Assembly: GCF_003112555.1 (NCBI RefSeq) | Contig: NZ_BEWB01000007.1 | Coordinates: 310,001 to 374,000, forward strand | Length of the DNA stretch: 64,000 bases | Source: Streptomyces coelicoflavus | GTDB lineage: Bacteria; Actinomycetota; Actinomycetes; Streptomycetales; Streptomycetaceae | Direction: 5' to 3' | Shown here: positions 27,507-36,186 of the stretch, piece by piece | How the letters are laid out: each line of letters starts with the position of its first letter | Position numbering within the stretch: position 1 is the stretch's first letter | Translations under genes and position numbers: made by a program | The notes under the pieces: model-generated | Databases searched by the model: none | Seen by the model: the letters and a program-made list of their open reading frames with translations, nothing else | What the model was told of the DNA's origin: nothing

Positions 27507-28453
27507 GATCGGGCCCCTTCGAGACGGTGGCGTCCCCGACGCCGGACGAGACGGACGGCCCCCGCGACCAGGGCGAGCGCGACGGCCAGGACGTACGCGG
27601 CCGAGGCCCCGTACCCGGCGGTGGCGTTCTTGAAGGCCTGCTCCCAGATGAAGTAGACGATCACCGTGGTCGACCCGAGGGGACCGCCCTTGGTGGTGAC
27701 GTACACGAGGTCGAAGACCTGGAGGGACTGGATGGCCTGCCACAGCACCAGGAAGACGGTGACCGGGGTGAGCGTGGGCAGCGTGACGTGGCGCAGCAGA
27801 TGCCGTCGGCCCGCCCCGTCGAGACGGGCCGCCTCGATCAGGGACTGCGGCACGTCCTGGAGGGCGGCGAGGTAGACGACGACGCAGAACCCGGTGCCGC
27901 TCCACAGCGTGATCGCCACCAGCACCAGGAGTGCCTGGGAGGGATCGGACAGGAAGCCCTGCGACGAGACGCCGAGACGGTGCAGCACCGAGTTGGCCGC
28001 GCCGAACTCCGGGTCCAGGATGAAGGAGAACAGCACACCCTGTGCGGTCGCCGACAGGACGAACGGCACGAAGATCAGGGTGCGGTAGAGGCCGACGAGG
28101 CGGATGCGCCGGTTGAGGACGAGGGCGAGGGCCAGGCCGAACAGCAGGCTCAGCGGCACGTACAGGACGGTGTAGAGCAGCGTGTTGCGGACCGCCTGGC
28201 TGAAGTTCGGGTCCTGGGCCAGGGCGCGGTAGTTGTCCAGGCCCACCCAGCGGCTGGGCGTGACCAGGTCGCTGGCCTGGAACGACAGCAGCAGCGACCA
28301 GATCACCGGGACGATGCTCAGGCCGAGGACGATCAGGACCGCCGGCGAGACGAACGCCCAGGCGGTGCCGGTTTCGCGGCGGCGCTTGCGGCGCAGCGGG
28401 CGAGGGTCCGGCGGCGGGCCCTCGACGGTGATGGGGCGGGGGAGGCGCGGCAT
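27503..28453 (-). CDS. Sugar ABC transporter permease, MalF type
   Basis: 316 aa. A basic N-terminus is followed by six membrane helices and the EAA loop IEAARLDGAGRRHLLRHVTLP. It pairs with the MalG-type permease just downstream and the binding protein 14 bases upstream. I chose ATG 28453; a GGAG sequence is about 9 bases before it. Confidence 0.93.
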   Translation of the reverse strand: MPRLPRPITVEGPPPDPRPLRRKRRRETGTAWAFVSPAVLIVLGLSIVPVIWSLLLSFQASDLVTPSRWVGLDNYRALAQDPNFSQAVRNTLLYTVLYVPLSLLFGLALALVLNRRIRLVGLYRTLIFVPFVLSATAQGVLFSFILDPEFGAANSVLHRLGVSSQGFLSDPSQALLVLVAITLWSGTGFCVVVYLAALQDVPQSLIEAARLDGAGRRHLLRHVTLPTLTPVTVFLVLWQAIQSLQVFDLVYVTTKGGPLGSTTVIVYFIWEQAFKNATAGYGASAAYVLAVALALVAGAVRLVRRRGRHRLEGARS

Positions 28454-28467
28454 GGCGGTGTGGCTCC

Positions 28468-29796
28468 TCAACGCGGTATGAGCAGGGCGGCGTTGGCGTC
28501 GTCGGCGCAGGCCCGCAGCGCCTTCTCGGGCGTGCTGCGCCCCAGGAGCACGGCGACGACCGCCTGCCCGAGCGCCTGCGAGACCTCCGGGTACGCCGGA
28601 TGGACGGGGCGTACGCGCGCCGTCTCCAGTGCCTTGGTGAACACGCTCAGGCCCTCGGTGCGGGCGACCTTGTCCTGCCAGGCGGGCAGGGCCTCGGTGC
28701 GGCGGCTGAGCGGGAGACTGCCCGCCTCGATGTCCCAGCGCACGTCCTGCTCCGGCCGGGCCAGCCAGCTCAGGAAGGTGCGGGCGGCTTCGGTGCGTGC
28801 GTCGCCGTTGTCGAACATCGTCCAGGTGTCGGGCCCCGAGATGGTGACCGGGCGCCCGCTGAAGGACGGCAGGGGGACGACGTGGTAGTCGATCCCGGCG
28901 GTCTCGATGTCGGGCAGCTGCCACGGCCCGGTGACCACCATGCCCATGCGGCCGGACTGGAACACCTGGTACATCTGTTCGCTGCCGGGCTTGGGGTCGA
29001 TGTAGACGCTCTCGTCCCGGGCCAGGTCGGCCACCACCTCCAGCGCGCGGGCACCGGTGTCGGCGAAACCGATGTTCTTGCCGCCGTCGTCGACGACGTC
29101 ACCGCCCAGGTCCCAGATCAGCGGCCACAGGCGCCACACGGTGTCCTCGTCGCCGGTGCCCGGCCAGCCGGTGCCGAACCGGCCCCGGCCCGACCGGGTG
29201 AGCGTGCGCGCGCAGGAGACGAAGTCCTGCCAGCTCCAGCCGGCCTTCGGCAGCGGCAGACCGGCCTCGCGGAACAGCTTCCTGTTGCAGACCACGGCGA
29301 GCGAGTCGAGCACCGCCGGAGCGGCCCTGACCCTGCCGTTGAGCGTGACGGCGTCCCTGGAGGCCGCCCAGTAGTTCTTCCACGGCACGGGCCCCGACGC
29401 GACCATGCCGGTGAGGTCGACGACCTGCGGGCTGCGGGCCACCCGGGCCAGGTCCGAGCCGAAGATGTACGCGATGTCGGGGTAGGAACCGGCGGCGAGG
29501 GCGGCCGTCACCTTCTGGAGCATCACGTCCGACAGCACGCCGCCGCCCAGCTTCACCCTGATCTTCGGGTGCGAGCGTTCGAAGTCGGCGACGAGCCCCT
29601 CCAGGGCCTTCTTCGCCGTGTCCGCCTGGCCGTGCCACATCTCGACGGTGACCGTGCCGTCGGCCGCGACGCCGTCGTCCGTACCGGCCCCGCAGCCGGT
29701 CACCGCGGTGCCCGCGACCGCCGCGAGCGCGGCACCCCCGCCGGCCCGCAGCACACCCCGGCGCGAAGGGCGCGCGGCACGTCGGACCGCATCCAT
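28468..29796 (-). CDS. Sugar-binding lipoprotein of the ABC importer
   Basis: 442 aa. Twin-arginine motif SRRGVLRAG and a lipobox with Cys35 (AVTGC), so it is a Tat-exported lipoprotein. The body is a family 1-type solute-binding protein (TVEMWHGQADTAKKALEGLV, GSYPDIAYIFGSDLA, GRMGMVVTGPWQL). GGAGG is 5 bases before ATG 29796. It is 37 bases downstream of the GH114 gene on the same strand, so the extracellular enzyme and its importer are probably one transcript. The substrate is likely an oligosaccharide released by GH114. Confidence 0.92.
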   Translation of the reverse strand: MDAVRRAARPSRRGVLRAGGGAALAAVAGTAVTGCGAGTDDGVAADGTVTVEMWHGQADTAKKALEGLVADFERSHPKIRVKLGGGVLSDVMLQKVTAALAAGSYPDIAYIFGSDLARVARSPQVVDLTGMVASGPVPWKNYWAASRDAVTLNGRVRAAPAVLDSLAVVCNRKLFREAGLPLPKAGWSWQDFVSCARTLTRSGRGRFGTGWPGTGDEDTVWRLWPLIWDLGGDVVDDGGKNIGFADTGARALEVVADLARDESVYIDPKPGSEQMYQVFQSGRMGMVVTGPWQLPDIETAGIDYHVVPLPSFSGRPVTISGPDTWTMFDNGDARTEAARTFLSWLARPEQDVRWDIEAGSLPLSRRTEALPAWQDKVARTEGLSVFTKALETARVRPVHPAYPEVSQALGQAVVAVLLGRSTPEKALRACADDANAALLIPR

Positions 29797-29833
29797 CTGT
29801 ACCTCCAAGGACTTCACTGGCCGTCGGGCGGTG

Positions 29834-30661
29834 TCAGCAGGTCTCACGTACGTAGCCGCTGCTGCCCTTGGGCGACACGTCCAGGTCGCGCCGGACGATG
29901 CTCAGCTCGTCGCCGAACCCCGCGCACGCCTTCGACAGGCCCTCGGCGGTGTACTCGACGACGATCACCCGGTCGCCGAACTCGGCCGTGTAGTCGCCGC
30001 ACTCGTCCCACTCGCCGCACTCCTCGGCGACCGCGAAGTCCAGCCCGTTCTCCTCGCGGTTCGGGGCCAGTTCGACGGTGTTCTTCTGCCCGATCGCCAG
30101 GCCGTCGGAGTGCGCGCGCTCGGCCAGCAGCCTGATCAGCCCCTGGGCGTCGGCGGCGTCCAGCAGGTCGCCCGCGCGGGTGTAGCTGTCGTAGTTGTCC
30201 GGTTCGACGGCCTGGAATCCCTTGTCCGCGCAGCCGTCGATCCACGTGCCGACCTTCTCCGCGATGCGCTCGCGCTTGTCGGCGGTGCGGATGTCGAGGA
30301 AGGCCTCGCCCCAGTCGGTGTCGTAGACGACGTCGCCGTTCGCGTCGCGCAGCAGCAGGTCGTCGTCCCAGTCGCCCTCGGCGCCGGGCTGGGCCTGGAA
30401 GGCGTTGACGTAACAGATGTTGTACAGGCCCGGCGCGGGGGAGGCCGAGTGGTCGCGGCTGACCACCTCCACCCCGGCGGGCGGGGTGTAGGCGCCGCCG
30501 ATCTGGTAGTCGAAGCCCGCGTGCGCGGGGGGCGGGGAGTAGGCGGCGGCCTCGGCCGGTGTGCTGCCGGGGACGAGTGCGGCGGCGGTGACGAGGACGG
30601 CGGTGGCGCCCAGGCCGGCCAGCAGCGGCTTCCTGCGGGTGTGCGCCTGCGTACGGCTCAT
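29834..30661 (-). CDS. Secreted endo-alpha-1,4-polygalactosaminidase, GH114
   Basis: 275 aa. Signal peptide to about residue 39 (cleavage near AEAAA), then one GH114 TIM-barrel domain (AGFDYQIGGAYTPP; YNICYVNAFQAQPG; GFQAVEPDNYDSYTRAGD; IGQKNTVELAP; FAVAEECGEWDECGDY). The acidic residues in EPDNYD and EECGEWDEC are the likely active-site region. The family hydrolyses alpha-1,4-linked galactosamine polymers, found in fungal galactosaminogalactan. It is the promoter-proximal gene of a six-gene operon with an importer, a PfkB kinase and a GH4 enzyme. Confidence 0.9.
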   Translation of the reverse strand: MSRTQAHTRRKPLLAGLGATAVLVTAAALVPGSTPAEAAAYSPPPAHAGFDYQIGGAYTPPAGVEVVSRDHSASPAPGLYNICYVNAFQAQPGAEGDWDDDLLLRDANGDVVYDTDWGEAFLDIRTADKRERIAEKVGTWIDGCADKGFQAVEPDNYDSYTRAGDLLDAADAQGLIRLLAERAHSDGLAIGQKNTVELAPNREENGLDFAVAEECGEWDECGDYTAEFGDRVIVVEYTAEGLSKACAGFGDELSIVRRDLDVSPKGSSGYVRETC

Positions 30662-30807
30662 GGTTCGAGCTCCGGAGAATGGTGGGCACGTCCCCGCCTC
30701 GGAGGCGCGTGGCCGTCCTGGCGACTCAGTCCGGGCTCCTGGCGCGAAGCCAGCTACCGGCTGGGCGTACCTCTGCCGCCGATCACACGACATCGGCGTT
30801 GACCGGG

Positions 30808-30837
30808 AGTAAATCGACCGCATCCAGGCCCTGTCAA
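30808..30837 (-). promoter_or_regulatory. Probable promoter of the GH114-ABC operon
   Basis: On the reverse strand TTGACA (30837-30832) and TTTACT (30813-30808) are separated by 18 bases, a good housekeeping-type promoter. It leaves a leader of about 140 bases before ATG 30661. The flanking DNA at 30838-30930 is unusually AT-rich for this window and may hold operator sites. Confidence 0.65.
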
Positions 30838-30951
30838 GGGTTCGAAGCGAGAGAGCAGGTGCATGAAGATGATCGAAAGGTGCTCAGTTTTTGCAGAATC
30901 AATCATGATGCGTCGGTCTCCGGCAGCCTGGGAACGATGCATGCGTGCCAG

Positions 30952-30979
30952 GTGGGAGCCGTGATCGCACGGCTCCCAC
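30952..30979. promoter_or_regulatory. 12-bp inverted repeat overlapping a promoter, operator or hairpin
   Basis: GTGGGAGCCGTG and CACGGCTCCCAC are perfect inverted arms around ATCG. Each arm contains a CebR-like half site (TGGGAGC / GCTCCCA), spread apart rather than abutting. A -10-like TAGCGT (30988-30993) follows, upstream of the small gene at 31034. Its place ahead of two divergent transcription units suggests a regulatory site rather than a terminator. Confidence 0.6.
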
Positions 30980-31033
30980 GGGGCTGGTAGCGTCGCGTGG
31001 TCGCGGCGGGCGGCGCGAGAGAGGTGTCGGTGC

Positions 31034-31255
31034 GTGGGAGAGCGGCAGGACCGTGAGTGGGTGGCGATGACGCCGGGCGACTTCGACCGGGACGCCCCAC
31101 TGGTCCTCAACGTGAGCACGGGGCCCGCCACCGTCCCGGCCGAGCCGGACGAGTACGGCACCGCCCCCCTGTTCGGCGAGACGGCACCGGCCTCCGGCGC
31201 CCGGCCGCGCGCCCGGCGGGGACGGCCGGCGGACGGTCAGGAACGCCTGTTCTGA
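31034..31255 (+). CDS. Small hypothetical protein
   Basis: 73 aa from GTG 31034 (weak GAGAGAGG upstream) or 62 aa from ATG 31067. The sequence is polar (DFDRDAPLVLNVSTGPATVPAEPDEYGTAPLF) with a basic, low-complexity C-terminus ending GQERLF. No signal peptide, membrane segment or known domain. It converges with the CBM3-GH16 gene. Function unknown; the start is uncertain. Confidence 0.5.
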   Translation: MGERQDREWVAMTPGDFDRDAPLVLNVSTGPATVPAEPDEYGTAPLFGETAPASGARPRARRGRPADGQERLF

Positions 31256-31271
31256 CCGCCCCCGCCAGGGA

Positions 31272-32711
31272 TCACGGGGCGGGCACCTCGTCCACGAACC
31301 CGGTCCCCTCGGCGCGGTACGCGGCGACCTCGGCGGCGACCTCGGCCGGGCCGAGCACCCGGTCCTTGACGTGCAGGACGTAGTCGACCTGCTGGTCGTA
31401 GGCGCGCGGGGTCGTCGACGTCTGGCCGTTCAGGTCGATGAACCACTGGTTGAAGTTGATCGACATCGGCCGCTCGGGCAGGTAGCGCGCGTCGTGCGTG
31501 CCGAACAACTGCCCGTCCACGTAGTACGTGATGGCGCTGTCGTCGATCGTGACGACGAGATCGTGCCAGCCCGCGTAGCTGCTGCGCTGCTCCGAGTGCT
31601 GGTTGACGGCCTGCCAGGGGTCGGGGTCGTAGGTCTCCCAGGAGGTCGTGTACAGGATGTTCGACGGCTCGCCCCACCCTCCGTTCGGCAGGTACTCGAA
31701 GTCGTACTCGGCGTAGTCGTCGGCCATCGGCGCCTTGAGGTCGTTGATGGTGAAGAACGTCTGCACCAGGTGGTCCCCGTCGGGCCCCGACCTCGGCGCG
31801 TCGGAGAACCTCACGCGCGCGGCGTAGGTCCCGTTCCGGAACTTCGTGGACCTGGTCAGGACCTCCGTCTGCGTGGTGGACGCGCCGGTGCCGGCCGTGG
31901 ACGTCTCCAGGTTCATCACCGAGTTGCCGCCGGCTGAGACGAACGTGACCTTCGACGGGTCCCAGGTCGCGCCGGGGACGCCGGGCCCGCCGCTGTTGGA
32001 GCGCACGTTCCAGCCGTGCGCCGAGAGCGCGGGGTCGGTGTGCGAGTCGTAGTCGAAGTCGTCGAACAGCGTCTGACCGCCGCCGGGAGGGTCCGTCGGG
32101 TCCGTCGGGTCCGTCGGATCGGTCGGGTCCGTGGGGTCGTTGCCCTCGGGTGCCGCGCCCCAGACGGTGGCACCGGCCAGCTGGGCGGTGACCCTGTCCC
32201 AGTTCGCGTACGCGGTCTGCGCGCCGTTGAACGAGTAGTCGTCGCTCTGCCGCAGCGTCTGCCAGTTGCTCTGGTGGAAGCGCAGTTGCAGGTCGCCGGT
32301 GTCCGCGCCGGGCGCCAGGGTGCCGGCCGCCGGGGTGAAGCCGATCTCCAGGTAACGGTCGGCCGTGGACGTCGGGCTGCTCAGGGTGCCGAACGTGCCG
32401 GTGACGGCGGCGCAGCCGCGCACCGCCCAGGAGCAGGCGAAGCGGTAGGAGGCGCTCGGGGAGTCCGCCTTGAAGTAGTAACGGATCTTCACCTGGCTCA
32501 GCGGCACGGTGGACGAGCCGGTGTTGCGGACCTTGAACCAGGGTTCCGTCTGGTCCGCGGTGGCCCCGCTCGCGCTGGTGCGGTACTGGACGGCGAGCCC
32601 GTCGGCGGCGGGAGCGGCCTGGGCGGGAAGGGCGGTCAGGGCGCCGCCCCCCAGGAGCACGGACAGGGCGAGCGCCAGACGGGCGCGGCCCGTGGTGGGT
32701 CGGTTCCTCAT
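31272..32711 (-). CDS. Secreted CBM3 - GH16-like hydrolase
   Basis: 479 aa. Signal peptide to about residue 33, then a CBM3 module (about 37-185: VQYRTSASGATADQTEPWFKV, ADRYLEIGF, QSNWQTLRQSDDYSF). A linker of DPT repeats follows, then a concanavalin-like domain (about 215-460) with an E-x-D-x-E active-site pattern in AEYDFEYLPNGGW, as in GH16 beta-glucanases. CBM3 binds crystalline cellulose or chitin. AAGGA lies 7 bases before ATG 32711. The start overlaps the GH20 stop (ATGA), making this the last gene of an ABC importer operon. The true polymer target is unproven. Confidence 0.82.
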   Translation of the reverse strand: MRNRPTTGRARLALALSVLLGGGALTALPAQAAPAADGLAVQYRTSASGATADQTEPWFKVRNTGSSTVPLSQVKIRYYFKADSPSASYRFACSWAVRGCAAVTGTFGTLSSPTSTADRYLEIGFTPAAGTLAPGADTGDLQLRFHQSNWQTLRQSDDYSFNGAQTAYANWDRVTAQLAGATVWGAAPEGNDPTDPTDPTDPTDPTDPPGGGQTLFDDFDYDSHTDPALSAHGWNVRSNSGGPGVPGATWDPSKVTFVSAGGNSVMNLETSTAGTGASTTQTEVLTRSTKFRNGTYAARVRFSDAPRSGPDGDHLVQTFFTINDLKAPMADDYAEYDFEYLPNGGWGEPSNILYTTSWETYDPDPWQAVNQHSEQRSSYAGWHDLVVTIDDSAITYYVDGQLFGTHDARYLPERPMSINFNQWFIDLNGQTSTTPRAYDQQVDYVLHVKDRVLGPAEVAAEVAAYRAEGTGFVDEVPAP

Positions 32712-34327
32712 GCGGGATCCTTTCGGCACGGCTCCCGCCTGCGCGGGAGCGTCGGTGGGTGGTGCGTGGTGTGGGGGAACGACAGGGGGAGACCGGCCGG
32801 CGGGGTGGCGTGCGGGACGTCCAGGGCGTCCAGGCGGGCCCGGTGACCGGCCAGCCGGGCGGTGAAGCCCGGCCAGTCCGGAGCGCCGCCCCAGACCCGG
32901 TCGGCCAGTGCGCACAGCCGCGGGTAGGTCAGGTACTCGATGTGCTGCGGCGTCCGTACGAACTCCGTCCACAACTGGCCCTGGGCGCCCAGTACGAGGG
33001 ACGCCGCCTCCGGGGTCGGCGGCGCGAGGTCCACGTCGTGGACGGCGCGCAGGTCCACGATGCCGCCGGGCTGGGCGGGCGGTTCTCCCGGACCGGGGCC
33101 GCGCGCGTAGTCGAAGTAGGCCGCGCGGTGGTCGGCGTGGACGACCTGGTGCCCGCGCAGTGCCGCGGCGCGGGCGTGCGCCGGTTCGCGCCAGCTCATC
33201 ACCGTGCAGTCCAGGGGGAGCGCGACGCCGCTCTCCGCCCAGACCACCGGCCTGCGTCCGGCGCGCACCAAGTGCTCGGACAGCCGTGCGATGAACCAGG
33301 GATGCAACGCGCGGGGCCCCGCCAGCCCCTCACGGACGGCACGGGCACGCGCCCGCGGGCTCCGCTCCCACTCCGTGGTGGGCACCTCGTCCCCGCCGAT
33401 GTGCACGTACGGGGAGGGGAAGACGTCCATCACCTCGTCCAGGACGGTGCGGAAGAAGTCCAGGACGTGGTCGCCGGTGCCGAGGACGTTCTCGCACACG
33501 CCCCAGTGCGTCCACACGTCCATACGGCGGGCGGGGTCGGTGCCCAGCTCGGGGTAGGCGGCGAGAGCGGCGCGGACGTGCCCCGGCACGCCGGTCTCCG
33601 GCAGTACGCTCACGCCGCGTTCGGCCGCGTACGCCACCAGTCCCCGCAGCTCCGCCCGGGTGTAGGAGCCGCCGTGCTCCTGGCCGTCGAAGCGGGTACT
33701 GCCCGCGGGGCCCACCATCGACTCCGTGCGCCGGCCGCCGACCTCGGTGAGCCGGGGGTACGCGGCCACCGGCATCCGCCAGCCCTGGTCGTCGGTGAGG
33801 TGGAGGTGGAAGACGTTCAGCTTGTGCAGCGCCAGCAGATCGACGTAGCGCCGCAGATAGGACACCGGCTGGAAGTGCCGGGCCACGTCGAGCATGGAGC
33901 CGCGCCAGGCGTGGCGGGGCACGTCGGTGATCTCCACGGCGGGCAGCTCCCACGGCACCCCGCGCACCGGCCGGGCGGACAGGGCGTCGTAGGGCAGGAG
34001 TTGCCGCACCGTCTGCACCCCGCGCAGGAGGCCGGCCGGGCGGGCGGCCCGCAGCAGCACACCCTGGGGGCTCACGGTCAGGCCGTACCCCTCGTCGCCG
34101 AGACCGGTCAGGGCCGGGTCGAGGGCGAGGACGAAGGCGCCGTCGGCGGCGGAGTCCAGGCGCAGTCCGGTGGCCGGGGCGAGCAGGGCGCGCAGCAGGG
34201 CCGCGGCCGGACCGGCTCCCGGCGTGACCCGCAGCCGGGTCGTGCCGTCGAGGCGGAAACGGCCGGAGCGGGTGGACAGGCGGGTCGGGCGGGGGACGAG
34301 GGCCAGTTCGGGGCGTGGCAGGTCCAC
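32708..34327 (-). CDS. Beta-N-acetylhexosaminidase, GH20
   Basis: 539 aa, GTG start with GGAG 7 bases upstream. An N-terminal GH20b-type domain (about 1-135) is followed by the catalytic TIM barrel with the Asp-Glu pair in HIGGDEVPTTEW and upstream motifs FHLHLTDDQGWRM and LPETGVPGHVRAAL. There is no clear signal peptide, so it probably acts in the cytoplasm on imported chito-oligosaccharides or related N-acetylhexosaminides, releasing GlcNAc or GalNAc. It follows the importer permease by 66 bases and is coupled to the CBM3-GH16 gene. Confidence 0.92.
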   Translation of the reverse strand: MDLPRPELALVPRPTRLSTRSGRFRLDGTTRLRVTPGAGPAAALLRALLAPATGLRLDSAADGAFVLALDPALTGLGDEGYGLTVSPQGVLLRAARPAGLLRGVQTVRQLLPYDALSARPVRGVPWELPAVEITDVPRHAWRGSMLDVARHFQPVSYLRRYVDLLALHKLNVFHLHLTDDQGWRMPVAAYPRLTEVGGRRTESMVGPAGSTRFDGQEHGGSYTRAELRGLVAYAAERGVSVLPETGVPGHVRAALAAYPELGTDPARRMDVWTHWGVCENVLGTGDHVLDFFRTVLDEVMDVFPSPYVHIGGDEVPTTEWERSPRARARAVREGLAGPRALHPWFIARLSEHLVRAGRRPVVWAESGVALPLDCTVMSWREPAHARAAALRGHQVVHADHRAAYFDYARGPGPGEPPAQPGGIVDLRAVHDVDLAPPTPEAASLVLGAQGQLWTEFVRTPQHIEYLTYPRLCALADRVWGGAPDWPGFTARLAGHRARLDALDVPHATPPAGLPLSFPHTTHHPPTLPRRREPCRKDPA

Positions 34328-34393
34328 GGGACGGCTCCGGTGGTCGTCGGTGCACGGCGGCGGAGGAGAGGGGGCGAAGGACGGCGGACGCGG

Positions 34394-35245
34394 TCAGCCC
34401 TTGACGCCTCCCGAGGCGAGCCCGGCCGTCACGTGCCGTTGCAGGGCGAGGAAGATGATCAGCGCGGGGAGGGCGAAGAGCGTGGCGGCCGCCATGGTGG
34501 CCCCCCAGTCGGTGCCGAAGGTCGACTGGAACGAGGAGAGCCACACCGGAAGCGTGCGGCTGTCCTGCTGCTTGATGATGAGGAAGTTGGCGTAGGTGAA
34601 CTCGTTCCAGGCGGTGATGAAGCCGAACAGCGAGGTGGCCATGAGCCCGGGGGCGAGCAGCGGGAACGCCACCCTGCGGAAGGCACCGGCCCGGGTACAG
34701 CCGTCGACCTGCGCGGCCTCCTCCAGCTCCGGCGGGATGCCCGCGATGAAACCGCGCAGCACGACCACCGTGAACGGCAGCGTGATCATGAAGTAGACCA
34801 GCGTCAGCGTCGGCAGCCGGTCGAGCATCCCGGTGTCGCGGGAGATGATGTAGATCGGGATGATCAGTGACTCCCAGGGCGCCATCTGCGCGACGAACAC
34901 CGCCAGCATGAACTGCCGGCGCCCGCGCCAGCGCATGCGGGCCACGGCGTAGGCGGCGCCCAGGGCGACCAGCAGGGCGAGCAGGACGGCGCTGAGGGTC
35001 ACCAGGATGCTGTTGCGCCAGAAGAGGCCGAAGCCGTCGGCGCTCACCGCCTCGTGGAAGTGGTCCAGCGTCCAGGCGCGGGGGATCAGCCGGGGATCGT
35101 AGGACTGGATGTCCGTGGACGGCTTGAAGGCCGTCGTGACCATCCAGTACACGGGGAACAGGCAGATCACCACGGTGAGCACGGCGGCGGCGTTGAGCGG
35201 GAGGCGGCGCAGCACGCGGTGCAGCGGGGAACGCGGGTGGCTCAC
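34394..35245 (-). CDS. Sugar ABC transporter permease, MalG type (second importer)
   Basis: 283 aa from GTG 35245, which overlaps the stop of the MalF-type gene (GTGA). Six membrane helices and the EAA loop EEAAQVDGCTRAGAFRRVAFPL. The C-terminus LASGGVKG is typical of the family. It is the partner of the permease encoded at 35242-36156. Confidence 0.93.
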   Translation of the reverse strand: MSHPRSPLHRVLRRLPLNAAAVLTVVICLFPVYWMVTTAFKPSTDIQSYDPRLIPRAWTLDHFHEAVSADGFGLFWRNSILVTLSAVLLALLVALGAAYAVARMRWRGRRQFMLAVFVAQMAPWESLIIPIYIISRDTGMLDRLPTLTLVYFMITLPFTVVVLRGFIAGIPPELEEAAQVDGCTRAGAFRRVAFPLLAPGLMATSLFGFITAWNEFTYANFLIIKQQDSRTLPVWLSSFQSTFGTDWGATMAAATLFALPALIIFLALQRHVTAGLASGGVKG

Positions 35246-36156
35246 AGCTGCTCGCCCTCCTGACGGAACAGTTGGCGGAAGTAGAGGACCAGGACGCCGC
35301 TCATCAGCAGGACCGTGAGTATCGACGCGGCGGAGCCCAGGTCGTAGCGCTGGCCCGCCAGCGCGGTCTGCACGGCGTACACCGGCAGGATGGTGGTGGC
35401 CTCGCCGGGCCCGCCGCGGGTCATCACCCAGATCTGCACGAACGCCTTGAACGTCCAGATCACTTCGAGGGACAGCACCAGCATGAAGATCGGCCGGATC
35501 AGCGGGAAGGTGACGGAGCGGAAGACGCGTGCGGCCCCCGCGCCGTCCATGCGCGCCGACTCGTACAGCTCGGCCGGCACGGTGACCAGCGCCGAGTACA
35601 GCGTGATCGCGGCGAACGGCACGGACTGCCAGACGATCAGCACCACCACGATGCCGAACGCCGCCCCGCCGTGCGCGAACCAGGGATAGCCCTCGTACGA
35701 CGCGAATCCGAGGCCGGTGAGGGTCTCGTTGACGATGCCGAACTCGGAGTGGAACAGCCACTGGAAGACGGTGGTGGCCGCGACCACCGGCACCGCCCAG
35801 ACCAGCACCAGGGAGCTGAGGACGACGGTCCTGGCCGCCCGGCCCAGCCGCTCGGTCATCAGGGCCACCAGGGTGGACAGCACCATGACGGCCACCACAC
35901 AGACCGCCATGAACACGAAGGTGCGGCGCACCACCTCCCAGAACACCGGATCGCCCAGCAGGGTGCGGTAGTTGCGCAGCCCGACGAAGTCGGCGTCGCC
36001 CAGGATGAGCTGGCGCAGCCGGAAGTCCTGCAAGGAGATCAGTACGGCGCGGGCCAGGGGGTAGAGCAGCAGGTACAGCATGCCCAGCACCGCGGGAGCG
36101 ATCAGTAGGTACGGCAGGCGGCTGCCCGGCACGCTCCGCTCGCGGACGGTCGACAC
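35242..36156 (-). CDS. Sugar ABC transporter permease, MalF type (second importer)
   Basis: 304 aa from GTG 36156 with AGGAGG upstream. Six membrane helices; the EAA loop is the stretch YESARMDGAGAARVFRSVTF, where the usual EAA is ESA. The binding-protein gene ends 30 bases upstream. No ATPase in the operon. Confidence 0.93.
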   Translation of the reverse strand: MSTVRERSVPGSRLPYLLIAPAVLGMLYLLLYPLARAVLISLQDFRLRQLILGDADFVGLRNYRTLLGDPVFWEVVRRTFVFMAVCVVAVMVLSTLVALMTERLGRAARTVVLSSLVLVWAVPVVAATTVFQWLFHSEFGIVNETLTGLGFASYEGYPWFAHGGAAFGIVVVLIVWQSVPFAAITLYSALVTVPAELYESARMDGAGAARVFRSVTFPLIRPIFMLVLSLEVIWTFKAFVQIWVMTRGGPGEATTILPVYAVQTALAGQRYDLGSAASILTVLLMSGVLVLYFRQLFRQEGEQL

Positions 36157-36186
36157 GTCGCCTCCTGGTGTCGTGGACGGCGGGGG

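Noticed and set aside
32086..32146. Tandem repeat of gtcggatc/gtcgggtc units
   Set aside because: It encodes the Asp-Pro-Thr linker between CBM3 and the GH16-like domain.
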